From Microbacteriaceae bacterium VKM Ac-2854 (GTDB lineage Bacteria > Actinomycetota > Actinomycetes > Actinomycetales > Microbacteriaceae): 64,000 bases of DNA. Position 1 is the stretch's first letter. Each line of letters begins with the position of its first letter. The stretch covers positions 1 to 64,000 of the forward strand of contig JABMLH010000001.1 of NCBI GenBank assembly GCA_013205085.1, read 5' to 3'. The notes under the pieces were generated by a model. The model was not told the origin of the DNA, did not search any database, and saw only the letters and a list, made by a program, of their open reading frames with translations. Both the position numbers and the translations under genes were made by a program. Below, piece by piece: positions 1 to 8,604 of this stretch.

Positions 1-157
1 ACTGGCCAGCACGGGCCCGAGCGACCCATTTCGCGACGGTCGCGCGGGCGCACTGATACCGCTCGGCGACACGGCTGGTCGTCCAGCCATCGTCGATGAC
101 CAGCGCGACGAGGGCGGCGCGCCCGGTGGGCGTGAACTTGGCATTAACGTGGGTCAC
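1..157 (-). CDS. IS481-family transposase, N-terminal part
   Basis: This is the first 52 codons of a transposase that continues beyond the left edge. It starts at a GTG (155-157) preceded by GGAG. The visible residues, beginning MTHVNAKFTPTGRAALVAL, form the N-terminal helix-turn-helix that IS481 transposases use to bind their terminal repeats (motif DDGWTTSRVAERYQ followed by TVAKW). The DDE catalytic core is not visible. The family call rests on this N-terminal pattern alone; whether the full gene is intact cannot be judged. Confidence 0.65.
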   Translation of the reverse strand, partial: MTHVNAKFTPTGRAALVALVIDDGWTTSRVAERYQCARATVAKWVARARAGQ

Positions 158-217
158 GAGGATCTCCGTGTTGATCGAAATGAGTGTGGTAACCCACTTC
201 GATACCGGAGATCCTCG
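157..217 (-). promoter_or_regulatory. Leader hairpin that covers the transposase ribosome-binding site
   Basis: Twelve-base arms CGAGGATCTCCG (157-168) and CGGAGATCCTCG (206-217) are perfect complements, and inner bases (ATCGAA/TTCGAT, GTGG/CCAC) extend the stem. On the transposase mRNA the near arm contains the GGAG just before the GTG start, so the fold would hide the translation start. Structures of this kind limit transposase made from outside transcripts in other IS elements; that role here is inferred. Confidence 0.55.
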
Positions 218-265
218 CTATTTCAACTCACGCCACGCTGAACACAACCTCCCGGGGAACTACAC

Positions 266-2281
266 CTAGCGGGCCGCGACGATCGCCGCGATGCGGGCCG
301 GCACCGTGTCGTCCTGCAGGCTCGTGACGTCGCCGAGCGGGCGCGCATCGGTGATGTCGCCGAGCAGCCGGCGCATGATCTTGCCGGAGCGGGTCTTGGG
401 CAGGTCGGGCACGATCACCACGTCGCGCGGCTTGGCGATCGGGCCGATCTCGTGCGCGACGTGCGCGCGCAGGCCGGCGCTCAGCTCCTCCGCCAGCGTC
501 AGCCAGTAGCCGGGGTCGAGCGAGGCGCGGTCCACCCCCTCGTCCGACGGGATCACGAACGCGGCGATCGCCTGCCCCGTCGTCGCATCGTGCACGCCGA
601 CCACGCCGGCCTCGCCGACGGAGGGATGCGACACCAGCGCCGACTCGATCTCGATCGTCGAGAGGCGGTGACCGGAGACGTTGATCACGTCGTCGACCCG
701 GCCCAGCACCCAGATGTCGCCGTCGGCGTCGTACTTGGCGCCGTCGCCGGAGAAGAAGTAGCCCTGTGCGGCGAAACGCTGCCAGTACGAGTCGCGGTAG
801 CGCTCGGGGTTGCCCCAGATCGTGCGGGCGAGGGAGGGGCCGGTGCGCTCGACGACCAGGTAGCCGCCGGATCCGTTCGGCACCCGCTCGCCCTGATCGT
901 CGACCACGAGCGCGCGCAGGCCGGGCAGCGCGCCGAGGGAGGAGCCGGGCTTCAGCGTCGAGACGCCGGGCAGCGGGCACATCACCGCGGCGCCCGTCTC
1001 GGATTGCCACCAGGTGTCCACGATGGGGCAGCGTCCCCGGCCGATCTGCTCGTGGAACCAGACCCACGCCTCCGGGTTGATCGACTCGCCGACCGTGCCG
1101 AGCAGGCGCAGCGTGGAGAGGTCGTATTCGGCGGGCACACCCTCCGGGAACCAGGTCATCAGCGTGCGGATCAGTGTCGGTGCCGTGTAATACGTGGTGA
1201 CGCCGTAGCGCTGGATGATCTCGAAATGCCGCGCCTGGTGCGGGGTGTTCGGGGTGCCCTCGTAGATCACCTGGGTGAGGCCGTTCGAGAGCGGGCCGTA
1301 GATCTCGTAGGTGTGCGCGGTGACCCAGGCGAGGTCGGCGGTGCACCAGTGCACGTCGTCGGGCTTGGCGTCGAAGACCGCCCAGTGGGTGTAGTTCGCC
1401 TGGGTGAGGTAGCCGCCGCTGGTGTGCACCAGGCCCTTGGGCTTCCCGGTCGTGCCGGAGGTGTAGATGATGAACAGCGGGGTCTCGGCGTCGAAGAACT
1501 CAGGCTCGTGCACCTCGGGCTGCTTCTCGACGACGTCGTGCCACCAGACGTCGCGGCCCTCGGTCCACGGGATGTCGGTCTCGTTCGTGCGCCGCACGAC
1601 CAACACGTGCTCGATGTTGTTCTCGCCCGAGACGGCCTGGTCGGCGTTCGCCTTGACGGGCACCGCGGCTCCTCGGCGGAACTGGCCGTCGGTGGTCACC
1701 AAGAGCTTGGCCCCGGTGTCCTCGACCCGGAAGCGCACGGCCTCCGCCGAGAAGCCGCCGAAGACGAGGGAGTGGATCGCGCCGATGCGCGCGATCGCGA
1801 GGGTGATCACCACGGTCTCGGGGATCACCGGCAGGTAGACGACCACCCGGTCGCCCTTCCCGATGCCGAGCTCGGTCAGCGCGTGCGCCGCCTGCGCGAC
1901 GTCCTTCTGCAGCTGGGCGTAGCTGATGGCGCGGCGGTCGCCGGGCTCGCCCTCGAAGTAGAGCGCGACCTTGTCGCCCCGGCCGGCGGCCACGTGCCGG
2001 TCGACGCAGTTCACCGCGACGTTGAGGGTGCCGCCCTCGAACCAGGTCGCCTCGGGGATGCTCAGGGTGCCGTCGGCCTGCGTGGTGGCGGGCTTCCAGG
2101 TGTGCGCCTTGTGCCAGGGCTGGTGCCAGTCGAGGCGGCGCGCGGCCTCCTCCCAGAACGCGACCGGATCCGCATCCGCCCGCGCGTACTCCTGCGCCGT
2201 CACGTTCGCCTGCGCGGCGAACGCCTCGGGCGCCGGGAAGCGCCGGTTCTCGGTGAGCAGGTTGGCGATGGTGTCGTTCAC
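266..2281 (-). CDS. acs: Acetyl-CoA synthetase (AMP-forming)
   Basis: Acs activates acetate with ATP and CoA to acetyl-CoA via acetyl-AMP in the cytoplasm. The protein is 671 aa, normal for the family. Visible motifs are the P-loop-like YTSGTTGKPKG (about residues 273-283), the adenylate-binding YRDSYWQRF...GDGAKYDADG block, the hinge GRVDDVINVSGHR and the C-terminal PKTRSGK, whose last lysine (about residue 634) is the catalytic and acetylation-regulated lysine of this family. The GTG start at 2281 was chosen because GAGGAG lies 8 nt upstream; the open frame runs 21 codons further without a good start signal. The gene stands alone, with an IS element just beyond its stop codon. Confidence 0.97.
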   Translation of the reverse strand: MNDTIANLLTENRRFPAPEAFAAQANVTAQEYARADADPVAFWEEAARRLDWHQPWHKAHTWKPATTQADGTLSIPEATWFEGGTLNVAVNCVDRHVAAGRGDKVALYFEGEPGDRRAISYAQLQKDVAQAAHALTELGIGKGDRVVVYLPVIPETVVITLAIARIGAIHSLVFGGFSAEAVRFRVEDTGAKLLVTTDGQFRRGAAVPVKANADQAVSGENNIEHVLVVRRTNETDIPWTEGRDVWWHDVVEKQPEVHEPEFFDAETPLFIIYTSGTTGKPKGLVHTSGGYLTQANYTHWAVFDAKPDDVHWCTADLAWVTAHTYEIYGPLSNGLTQVIYEGTPNTPHQARHFEIIQRYGVTTYYTAPTLIRTLMTWFPEGVPAEYDLSTLRLLGTVGESINPEAWVWFHEQIGRGRCPIVDTWWQSETGAAVMCPLPGVSTLKPGSSLGALPGLRALVVDDQGERVPNGSGGYLVVERTGPSLARTIWGNPERYRDSYWQRFAAQGYFFSGDGAKYDADGDIWVLGRVDDVINVSGHRLSTIEIESALVSHPSVGEAGVVGVHDATTGQAIAAFVIPSDEGVDRASLDPGYWLTLAEELSAGLRAHVAHEIGPIAKPRDVVIVPDLPKTRSGKIMRRLLGDITDARPLGDVTSLQDDTVPARIAAIVAAR

Positions 2282-2559
2282 GGGGTTGCTCCTCGGTGGA
2301 AAAGTCGCCGCTATCAGGGGGATGTCACTTCGTCGACCGGTCAAGGAAGCGACGACCCGCTAGGCCGGCGACGCCGACCGCGAACGCCGACCGGCCGAGA
2401 CGCGCGACGAGAAGGTGTTGCGCAGCGTGGCCATGGCGAGGCTCCGGCGGGGTGTCGGGGGACCTACCGAGGCTAGGCGTCCGGCGCGATCGATCAGGAA
2501 TCCCGATGAAACGGGGCGTCACATTGGCGAGTCGCCGCGCGAACGGCGGTTCAAAGCCC

Positions 2560-2585
2560 CTCGTGGACGTGATCGCGTTCACGAG
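2560..2585. promoter_or_regulatory. Imperfect palindrome, possible operator upstream of the MerR gene
   Basis: CTCGTG at 2560-2565 pairs with CACGAG at 2580-2585, with further inner matches (ACG/CGT). It lies about 30 bases upstream of the -10 box of the MerR gene, so autoregulation is possible. This is inference from position and symmetry only. Confidence 0.3.
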
Positions 2586-2617
2586 ACCCTCTCGACCGCC
2601 GTTCGTGCAGCCCTGGA

Positions 2618-2623
2618 TACGAT
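2618..2623 (+). promoter_or_regulatory. -10 box (TACGAT) of a leaderless MerR gene
   Basis: TACGAT ends 7 nt before the ATG at 2631 and there is no ribosome-binding site, so transcription probably starts at the start codon. The same layout recurs at many genes in this window. Confidence 0.5.
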
Positions 2624-2630
2624 GGCCCCC

Positions 2631-3242
2631 ATGCGGATCCGCGAACTCAGCGAGGCCTCCGGCGTTCCGGTCGCGACGATCAAGTTCTACATCCGCGAGA
2701 AGCTGCTGAAGCCGGGCGAGCTGCTCAAGGCGAACCAGGCGGACTACTCCGACGAGCATCTGCGGCGGTTGCGGATGATCAGGGGACTCGTCGAGGTCGC
2801 GGGCCTGAAGATCGCGGATGCCGCTCGGGTGCTCGCCGCCATCGACAGCGACCTCGGCCTGGCCGAGACGTTCGGCGTGGCGCAGGAGACGGTGTCGGTC
2901 GCCGTCTCGGATGCCGATCTGACACCGGAGGCGTTCGCGCGGGTGGACGCGGTGACCCAGGGCTGGCACGTTTCGCCCGGGAATCCGGGTCGCCGCTCCG
3001 CCGCTCGAGTCGCTGCACTCTGCGACGACGGCGTCATGACGGACGAGCGCGGCTGGTTCCGGCGCTACGCCGAGGCGGCGTTGCTGGTCGCTGAGGCGGA
3101 CCTGGATGAGATCGAGGCGCGCGAGGGGCGGGACGAGAAGGTGGAGACGGTGGTCGTCGGGACGGCGCTCGGCGACACGCTCTTCGCCGCGCTGCGGCGG
3201 GCGGCGCAGGAGCACGTGGCTGCTCAGCGCTACGGGCGCTGA
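2631..3242 (+). CDS. MerR-family transcriptional regulator
   Basis: The protein is 203 aa. Residues 1-70 form a MerR winged helix: MRIRELSEASGVPVATIKFY is the classic helix-turn-helix, followed by the wing (IREKLLKPGELL) and the LRRLRMIRGL helix. The C-terminal 130 residues are helical and match no ligand domain I recognise, as in MerR regulators that sense organic effectors. ATG 2631 was preferred over the in-frame ATG at 2622 because the domain starts there and the -10 box at 2618 implies a leaderless message. The next gene begins 80 bases downstream and the gap holds a perfect palindrome, so this protein may control the following membrane genes (inference). Confidence 0.85.
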   Translation: MRIRELSEASGVPVATIKFYIREKLLKPGELLKANQADYSDEHLRRLRMIRGLVEVAGLKIADAARVLAAIDSDLGLAETFGVAQETVSVAVSDADLTPEAFARVDAVTQGWHVSPGNPGRRSAARVAALCDDGVMTDERGWFRRYAEAALLVAEADLDEIEAREGRDEKVETVVVGTALGDTLFAALRRAAQEHVAAQRYGR

Positions 3243-3262
3243 CCGCTTCTGTCGGAGGTACT

Positions 3263-3277
3263 GATAGTAAAACTATC
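3263..3277. promoter_or_regulatory. Perfect palindrome GATAGT-N3-ACTATC, probable operator
   Basis: Two six-base arms separated by AAA lie in the only AT-rich stretch between the MerR gene and the membrane gene at 3323. The palindrome overlaps the expected -10 region of that gene, a good position for a repressor site. Which protein binds is unknown; the adjacent MerR protein is the obvious candidate. Confidence 0.5.
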
Positions 3278-3322
3278 CGTTTTGAGGTAGCGTCGGCGGC
3301 ATCCCGTGAAAGGACGGCCACC

Positions 3323-4288
3323 GTGACCCTCGACCAACGCGCCCCGACGGCGCTCTCGCTCCTCGCTCCACCCGCGCTGAAGGGCACCTGGCACCGGCCG
3401 CTGCTCTGGACCGCGGCGCTGCTGGCCGCCCTCACGGCCGTGCTGCTCGTTGCGGTCCTCCTCGATCCGGTCCGGATCACGAACGCGCCGGCGCTGCTGA
3501 AGCCCCTGAAGTTCACGATCTCGATCGCCGTCTACTGCGTGACTCTGTCGTGGTTGATCGGGCGCCTGGTGCGCTGGCGACGCGCGCTCTGGTGGTTCGG
3601 CACGGTCGCCGCCGCCGGGTTGCTGATCGAGATGGTGCTGATCCTCGGCGCGGCGGTGACCGGTACGACCAGTCACTTCAACGTGTCGACGCCGTTCGCG
3701 ACGACGGTGTGGGCGATCATGGCGTTCTCGATCTCGGCGGTCTGGTTGGCGGCGGTGCCCGTGGTCATCCTGCTGCTGCGTCAGCGCGTGGGCGACGCGG
3801 CGTTCTCGCTGTCGCTGCGTGCCGGCTTCGTGATCGCGCTGATCGGGATGGCGCTGGCCTTTCTGATGACCTCGCCGACCGCGCAGCAGCTCGCCGACTT
3901 CCACGGCATCGCCGGCGCGCACACGGTCGGCGTCGACGACGGCGGGCCGGGCCTGCCGGTGCTCGGCTGGAGCACGGTGGCGGGGGATCTGCGCGTGCCG
4001 CACTTCGTCGGGATGCACGCGCTGCAGGTGCTGCCGCTGCTCGCGCTGGGTCTGGAGATGCTGTCGGCGCGCGTCGTCCCGCTGCGATCCGTGCGGGTGC
4101 GGGCCCGACTGATCGCCATCGCGACGGTGCTCTACCTCGGCGTGCTCGCGGTTGTGACGGTGCAGGCGCTCTCGGCGGAGTCGGTGGTGGCTCCGAGCGC
4201 CGGAACGTTGCTGGTCTCGGCGGCGCTGTGGCTCGGCGCCGCGGTTGCGGCCACTGTTGTGGTGCGTCGTGGGGAGGCGCGCGCATGA
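3323..4288 (+). CDS. Integral membrane protein of unknown function
   Basis: The protein is 321 aa and mostly hydrophobic, with roughly eight membrane segments by eye (the first at about residues 29-50, the last at about 293-315). I do not recognise a family. Short loops such as TTSHFNVSTPF and VPHFVGMHALQVLPLLALGL look conserved-type and carry histidines that could bind a cofactor or metal. The GTG start at 3323 has AAAGGA 9 nt upstream. Its stop overlaps the next start by four bases (ATGA), so the two genes are translationally coupled. The palindrome at 3263 suggests control at the promoter. Confidence 0.75.
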   Translation: MTLDQRAPTALSLLAPPALKGTWHRPLLWTAALLAALTAVLLVAVLLDPVRITNAPALLKPLKFTISIAVYCVTLSWLIGRLVRWRRALWWFGTVAAAGLLIEMVLILGAAVTGTTSHFNVSTPFATTVWAIMAFSISAVWLAAVPVVILLLRQRVGDAAFSLSLRAGFVIALIGMALAFLMTSPTAQQLADFHGIAGAHTVGVDDGGPGLPVLGWSTVAGDLRVPHFVGMHALQVLPLLALGLEMLSARVVPLRSVRVRARLIAIATVLYLGVLAVVTVQALSAESVVAPSAGTLLVSAALWLGAAVAATVVVRRGEARA

Positions 4289-4650
4289 GGCCGCTCGCGA
4301 TCCTCTACCTCGCCCTCGCCGTCGTCGGTCTCGTCGGCACCTGGTACTTCAACATCGTCTACATCGCATCTCCCGCGGATCCGGCCAGCGGGAACGGCAA
4401 TTACATCGCCTCGTGGTTCGTCAACGCGGGCAGCTCGTCCGCGGCGGTCGACGTCGGGGTGACGGCCCTGGCCGCGAACGTGTTCTTCGTGGTGGAGGGG
4501 CGCCGGTTGGGCTGGGGCTGGAAGGCGTGGCTGTTCCTGCCGCTCACCTTCCTGGTTGCGCTCGCGTTCGCGGCACCGCTGTTCCTCGCCGTGCGGGAGA
4601 TCGCGCTCGGGCGGAACACAACCTCGGCTGAGACGCCTCGTCAGCGCTGA
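4285..4650 (+). CDS. DUF2834-type small membrane protein
   Basis: The protein is 121 aa with about three membrane segments. The pattern LYLALAVVGLVGTWYFN near the N-terminus, a central FVNAG...SSAAVDV loop and FFVVEGRRLGWGWKAWLFLPL match what I recall of DUF2834 proteins, whose function is unknown. It is coupled to the preceding membrane gene by an ATGA overlap. Its last codons (TTSAETPRQR) are encoded by the left arm of a palindromic repeat that starts at 4620, so the repeat has become the C-terminus. Confidence 0.75.
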   Translation: MRPLAILYLALAVVGLVGTWYFNIVYIASPADPASGNGNYIASWFVNAGSSSAAVDVGVTALAANVFFVVEGRRLGWGWKAWLFLPLTFLVALAFAAPLFLAVREIALGRNTTSAETPRQR

Positions 4651-4681
4651 TCGCCGCTGACGGACGCTCTCAGCCGAAGTT
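4620..4681. repeat. Palindromic repeat, AACCTCGGCTGAGA family, copy 1
   Basis: AACCTCGGCTGAGA (4620-4633) pairs with TCTCAGCCGAAGTT (4668-4681), with one wobble position. An inner CGTCAGCG/CGCTGACG stem sits in the loop. It lies between converging genes and probably ends transcription from both sides. A second copy is at 32286-32361. Confidence 0.75.
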
Positions 4682-4692
4682 GCGCTCGCGAC

Positions 4693-5586
4693 TCAGTGCG
4701 CGGCGACCTCCGCGGGCGGTGCGGTGACCCGTCCGCGGCGCGTGACGAGCCACGATCCGGCCAGCACGAGCACGAAGCCCACGATCGTCCACACCGTGAA
4801 GGGCTCGCCAAGCACGAGCACGCCGGCGAGGATCGCGACGGCGGGGTTCACGTAGGTGATCGTCGTCGCCTTGACCGGCCCGATCTCGGCGATCAGGCCG
4901 ACCATCAGGAGGAAGGCGAGCGCGCTGCAGATGACAGCCAGCACCACGATCGCCACGATCACGGCGGTGGACGGCATCGTCGTCGGCCAGCCGCCGGTCG
5001 CCGCGACGACGGGCAGGTAGATCAGCGCGGCGCCGGCGAGTGAGATCGCGACGACGCCCACCCCGGGCAGATCCGGCATCCAGCGGGAGAGGATCGCCGG
5101 ACCGAGCGCGTAGCCGATGACGACCACGCCCATCTCGGCGACGCTGAGCAGATCGGATCCGCCGACGTCGAGTCCGACGATCGCGGCGACGCCGAGCATC
5201 CCGACCACGATGCCGAGCACGTTGCCCTTTGACAGGCTCGTCGGTCGACCCATCAGGAAGGCGATGCCGACGCCGGCGAGCGGCACGGCGGCGAGGAGCA
5301 GCCCGGCGGTGGAGCTGGGCAGGTTCCGCTCGGCGGAGCTGAGGAAGTACCAGGGCAGCACGATCTCGACGACGGTGTACGCCAGCATGGGCTTCCAGCG
5401 GCGCAGCACCGGCACGATCTCGCGGCGGAAGAACGCCAGCGGCAGCAGCAGGATGGCGGCGAGGCCGGACCGCGCGAGGACCACCATCGCCGGCTCGAGC
5501 TCACCGACCGCGACCTTGATGAAGAGGTACGGGATTCCCCAGGCGATGCCGAGAGCGATGAAGAGGAGCAGGCCGCGCTGAGTCAC
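4693..5586 (-). CDS. EamA/DMT-family transporter
   Basis: The protein is 297 aa with ten hydrophobic segments in two five-helix halves, the drug/metabolite transporter layout. Typical pieces are GIAWGIPYLFIKVAVGELEP at the start of repeat 1 and TTITYVNPAVAILAGVLVLGE in repeat 2, the usual YLxPV-type motif of EamA proteins. The substrate cannot be told. GTG 5586 was chosen because the first helix starts right after it; the frame runs further upstream into repeat-like sequence (MSLPKSPDGFGRLNQR) that belongs to an intergenic palindrome rather than a protein. The gene stands alone. Confidence 0.88.
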   Translation of the reverse strand: MTQRGLLLFIALGIAWGIPYLFIKVAVGELEPAMVVLARSGLAAILLLPLAFFRREIVPVLRRWKPMLAYTVVEIVLPWYFLSSAERNLPSSTAGLLLAAVPLAGVGIAFLMGRPTSLSKGNVLGIVVGMLGVAAIVGLDVGGSDLLSVAEMGVVVIGYALGPAILSRWMPDLPGVGVVAISLAGAALIYLPVVAATGGWPTTMPSTAVIVAIVVLAVICSALAFLLMVGLIAEIGPVKATTITYVNPAVAILAGVLVLGEPFTVWTIVGFVLVLAGSWLVTRRGRVTAPPAEVAAH

Positions 5587-5671
5587 GGACTCATTCTGAA
5601 CCCTGCTCGGCTTGCCGGGCAGCCCCGTTCGCGCCAGCCAGGCATCCCTTCGCGCCACTTCGGCACTTCGC

Positions 5672-5718
5672 TGGTTGAGCCTGCCGAAACCATCAGGTGA
5701 TTTCGGCAGGCTCAACCA
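5672..5718. repeat. Palindromic repeat, TGGTTGAGCCTGCCGAAA family, copy 1
   Basis: The 18-base arm TGGTTGAGCCTGCCGAAA (5672-5689) has a perfect complement at 5701-5718 around an 11-base loop. It lies between two minus-strand genes (the nitroreductase end and the EamA start) and could end the upstream message. Related copies are at 10734-10808 and, in tandem form, at 59930-60009. Confidence 0.8.
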
Positions 5719-5737
5719 ACGGCTGAGGGCGCGATCC

Positions 5738-6328
5738 CTACTCCGAGACGAGCACGATCTCGTCGAGGGGCTTGCGGCTGCGCGGAGCGACCTCGCGCTC
5801 GCGCAGCACGTCGTTGCTCAGCGCCTCGGGAGCATCCAGCACGCCGATCGCGGCGACGGTGAACGGCTCGAAGCGATCGCCGAGGTTGAAGGCGGCGCGC
5901 AGGCCGTCCTTCTCGATGCCGGCCATCTGGTGCACGTGCAGTCCCTCGTGGTGGGCCTGCACCGAGAGGTGCGCGACGGACTGGCCGAGGTCGTAGGTGG
6001 CCCAGGGGCGCGGCTTGCCCTCGTCGTCCGCGGTCTCGACGACGGCGACGATCAGAACGGCGGCGGAGCCGGCCCACGCGGCGTTGAAGCCCATCAGGTT
6101 CTTCTCGATCGCCTCGAACGTGGCCGTGCCGCGGCGGCCGACGATGAAGCGCCAGGGCTGCGTGTTACTGGCGGAGGGGGACCAGCGTGCCGCCTCCAGC
6201 AGCGAGGCGAGCGTCGCATCCGAGATCGTCGCGGTCGCGTCGTACGAGCGCGGGCTCCAGCGCTCGGCGAGCACCTCGAGGATCGGGGCGCTGGTATCGG
6301 CGGTGCGGGTGGGGCTGACGAGAGTCAT
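5738..6328 (-). CDS. Nitroreductase-family FMN oxidoreductase
   Basis: The protein is 196 aa. The N-terminal RWSPRSYDA and LLEAARWSPSASNTQPWRF motifs are the FMN-binding signature of the nitroreductase fold, and the C-terminal half keeps DLGQSVAHLSVQAHHEGL and the FEPFTVAAIG strand. These enzymes are homodimers that reduce nitro compounds, quinones or flavins with NAD(P)H; the physiological substrate is unknown. The start at 6328 has GGAAG 7-8 nt upstream. The gene is divergent from lpd across a repeat-rich gap. Confidence 0.9.
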   Translation of the reverse strand: MTLVSPTRTADTSAPILEVLAERWSPRSYDATATISDATLASLLEAARWSPSASNTQPWRFIVGRRGTATFEAIEKNLMGFNAAWAGSAAVLIVAVVETADDEGKPRPWATYDLGQSVAHLSVQAHHEGLHVHQMAGIEKDGLRAAFNLGDRFEPFTVAAIGVLDAPEALSNDVLREREVAPRSRKPLDEIVLVSE

Positions 6329-6433
6329 GGGTCTTCCTTCGACGGGTCCGTGTGCGTTCCGGGCGCCGTTGCCCACTCGCATCCAACGCTACGCCGGGCA
6401 ATGTATTCCAACGTATGCATTACCCCCGGTTGC

Positions 6434-6590
6434 ATCTCGCGAAATTTCGCGAGATTCGGTGCTGCGGACGAGGTGCCTCGCCGCGGCGTGTGATCTCGTC
6501 CGCCGGCCCAGATCTCGTTCGCCTGCCCAGATCTCGTCCGCCGCGCGCCCGGCACTCGCCGAAACATCGAATCTCGCGAAATTTCGCGAG
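6434..6590. repeat. Composite palindromic repeat, CTCGCGAAATTTCGCGAG family, copy 1
   Basis: Two perfect palindromes with core CTCGCGAAATTTCGCGAG (6434-6455 and 6573-6590) flank a centre rich in GGACGAG and CTCGTCC arms, with CCAGATCTCGTCCGCC-like direct repeats. The same plan (outer GCGAAATTTCGC palindrome plus inner GCGGACGAGATGC hairpin) recurs at 22673-22811 and 48455-48525. Here it occupies most of the 391-base gap between divergent genes, so it cannot be simply a terminator. Confidence 0.75.
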
Positions 6591-6656
6591 GCGCCCGGCG
6601 CCCGCGTGTTCGCCGAGGGCTGCCACGCCGCCCGCCGTCGCGCAGTACCGACACGG

Positions 6657-6662
6657 TAGTTT
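6657..6662 (+). promoter_or_regulatory. Possible -10 box (TAGTTT) of lpd
   Basis: TAGTTT lies 58 bases before the lpd start. No good -35 is visible. A GGAGG ribosome-binding site follows at about 6706. Confidence 0.3.
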
Positions 6663-6719
6663 GGAGGGCGGTGCCCCAACCCCGGCACCCACAACACCAC
6701 TTCTGATGGAGGATCATCC

Positions 6720-8120
<1,401 letters not shown>

Positions 8121-8135
8121 CGACTCCCCCTCTCT

Positions 8136-8210
8136 GCGAGGGACCCGCACAGCCCGCGAGGGACCCGCCCACTGCGGGTCCCTCGCGTGCTGAAGGGGTC
8201 CCTCGCGGGG
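8136..8210. repeat. Nested double hairpin, GCGAGGGACCC family, copy 1
   Basis: Outer arms GCGAGGGACCC (8136) and GGGTCCCTCGC (about 8197-8207) enclose an inner perfect stem CGCGAGGGACCCGC (8155-8168) with its complement at 8174-8187. It lies right behind lpd and just before the promoter of the next gene, consistent with a terminator. Other copies are at 25808-25891 and 55527-55607. Confidence 0.75.
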
Positions 8211-8216
8211 TAGCGT
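8211..8216 (+). promoter_or_regulatory. -10 box (TAGCGT) of a leaderless gene
   Basis: TAGCGT ends 7 nt before the ATG at 8224 with no ribosome-binding site between, so the message is probably leaderless. Confidence 0.5.
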
Positions 8217-8223
8217 TAGCGGT

Positions 8224-8565
8224 ATGACGGACGTGGACGCCTCGGTGCCGCCCAGCGGCGACGGGTGTGTGGAGTGCGATGAGGCCGGCGGGTGGTGGGT
8301 GCACCTGCGCCGCTGCGCGGAATGCGGACATGTGGGCTGCTGCGATTCGTCGCCGAGCACCCACGCCACCAAGCACTTCGAAGCCACCGGACACCCGGTG
8401 ATGCGCAGTTTCGAGCCCGGCGAGGCCTGGTGGTGGGACTACCGTACGAACGACTACGCCGAGAGCGCCGTCGAGTTGGCGGCACCGCTCGCGCATCCGC
8501 TCGACCAGCCCACTCCTGGTCCGGCCGGGCGCGTTCCCGCCGACTGGCAGAATCACATCCACTGA
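8224..8565 (+). CDS. UBP-type zinc-finger protein
   Basis: The protein is 113 aa. The spacing Cys15-x2-Cys18, Cys31-x2-Cys34, Cys39/Cys40, His47, His51, His57 is that of the UBP/ZnF-UBP fold, which in eukaryotes binds the ubiquitin tail. The pattern HVGCCDSSPSTHATKHF is very like bacterial stand-alone members, whose partner is unknown. The tail is short and acidic or aromatic (EAWWWDYRTNDYAE). The gene is probably leaderless and alone in its unit. Confidence 0.85.
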   Translation: MTDVDASVPPSGDGCVECDEAGGWWVHLRRCAECGHVGCCDSSPSTHATKHFEATGHPVMRSFEPGEAWWWDYRTNDYAESAVELAAPLAHPLDQPTPGPAGRVPADWQNHIH

Positions 8566-8604
8566 GGCTTGCTCAGCCGCGGCTCCGACCGCAGAATGGC
8601 TCCG

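Larger units (their letters stand above)
1..246 (-). mobile_element. IS481-family insertion sequence, one end (element leaves the left edge)
   Basis: The left 246 bases look like the transposase-proximal end of an IS481-type element. It holds the start of a transposase on the minus strand, a long leader hairpin before it, and an outer tip that reads TGTGTTCAGC on the minus strand at about 237-246. The tip lies about 20 bases beyond the acs stop codon, so the element inserted just downstream of acs without breaking it. The other end and any target duplication lie outside the window. The exact tip is inferred from the TGT start common in this family. Confidence 0.6.
2282..2630. other. Intergenic region between divergent acs and the MerR gene
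   Basis: No convincing gene was seen. Near acs, 2316-2350 contains AGGGGGATGTCACTTCG, which resembles one arm of the GGTTGTCAC palindromic repeat found elsewhere in the window and may be a decayed copy. A 24-codon minus-strand frame near 2360-2434 has no family resemblance. Further right are an imperfect palindrome at 2560-2585, an inverted pair of ACCGCCGTTCG-like arms (2538-2550 and 2596-2606) and the MerR promoter. Confidence 0.5.

Noticed and set aside
2360-2434. Short minus-strand frame (MATLRNTFSSRV...) between acs and the MerR gene
   Set aside because: It is only 24 codons with a Ser/Arg-rich end, no ribosome-binding site and no family match.
452-2476. Long plus-strand frame of 674 codons opposite acs
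   Set aside because: Its sequence is Arg/Asp/Val-rich with no family resemblance and it is the exact antisense of a complete acs gene; long antisense frames are common at this GC content.
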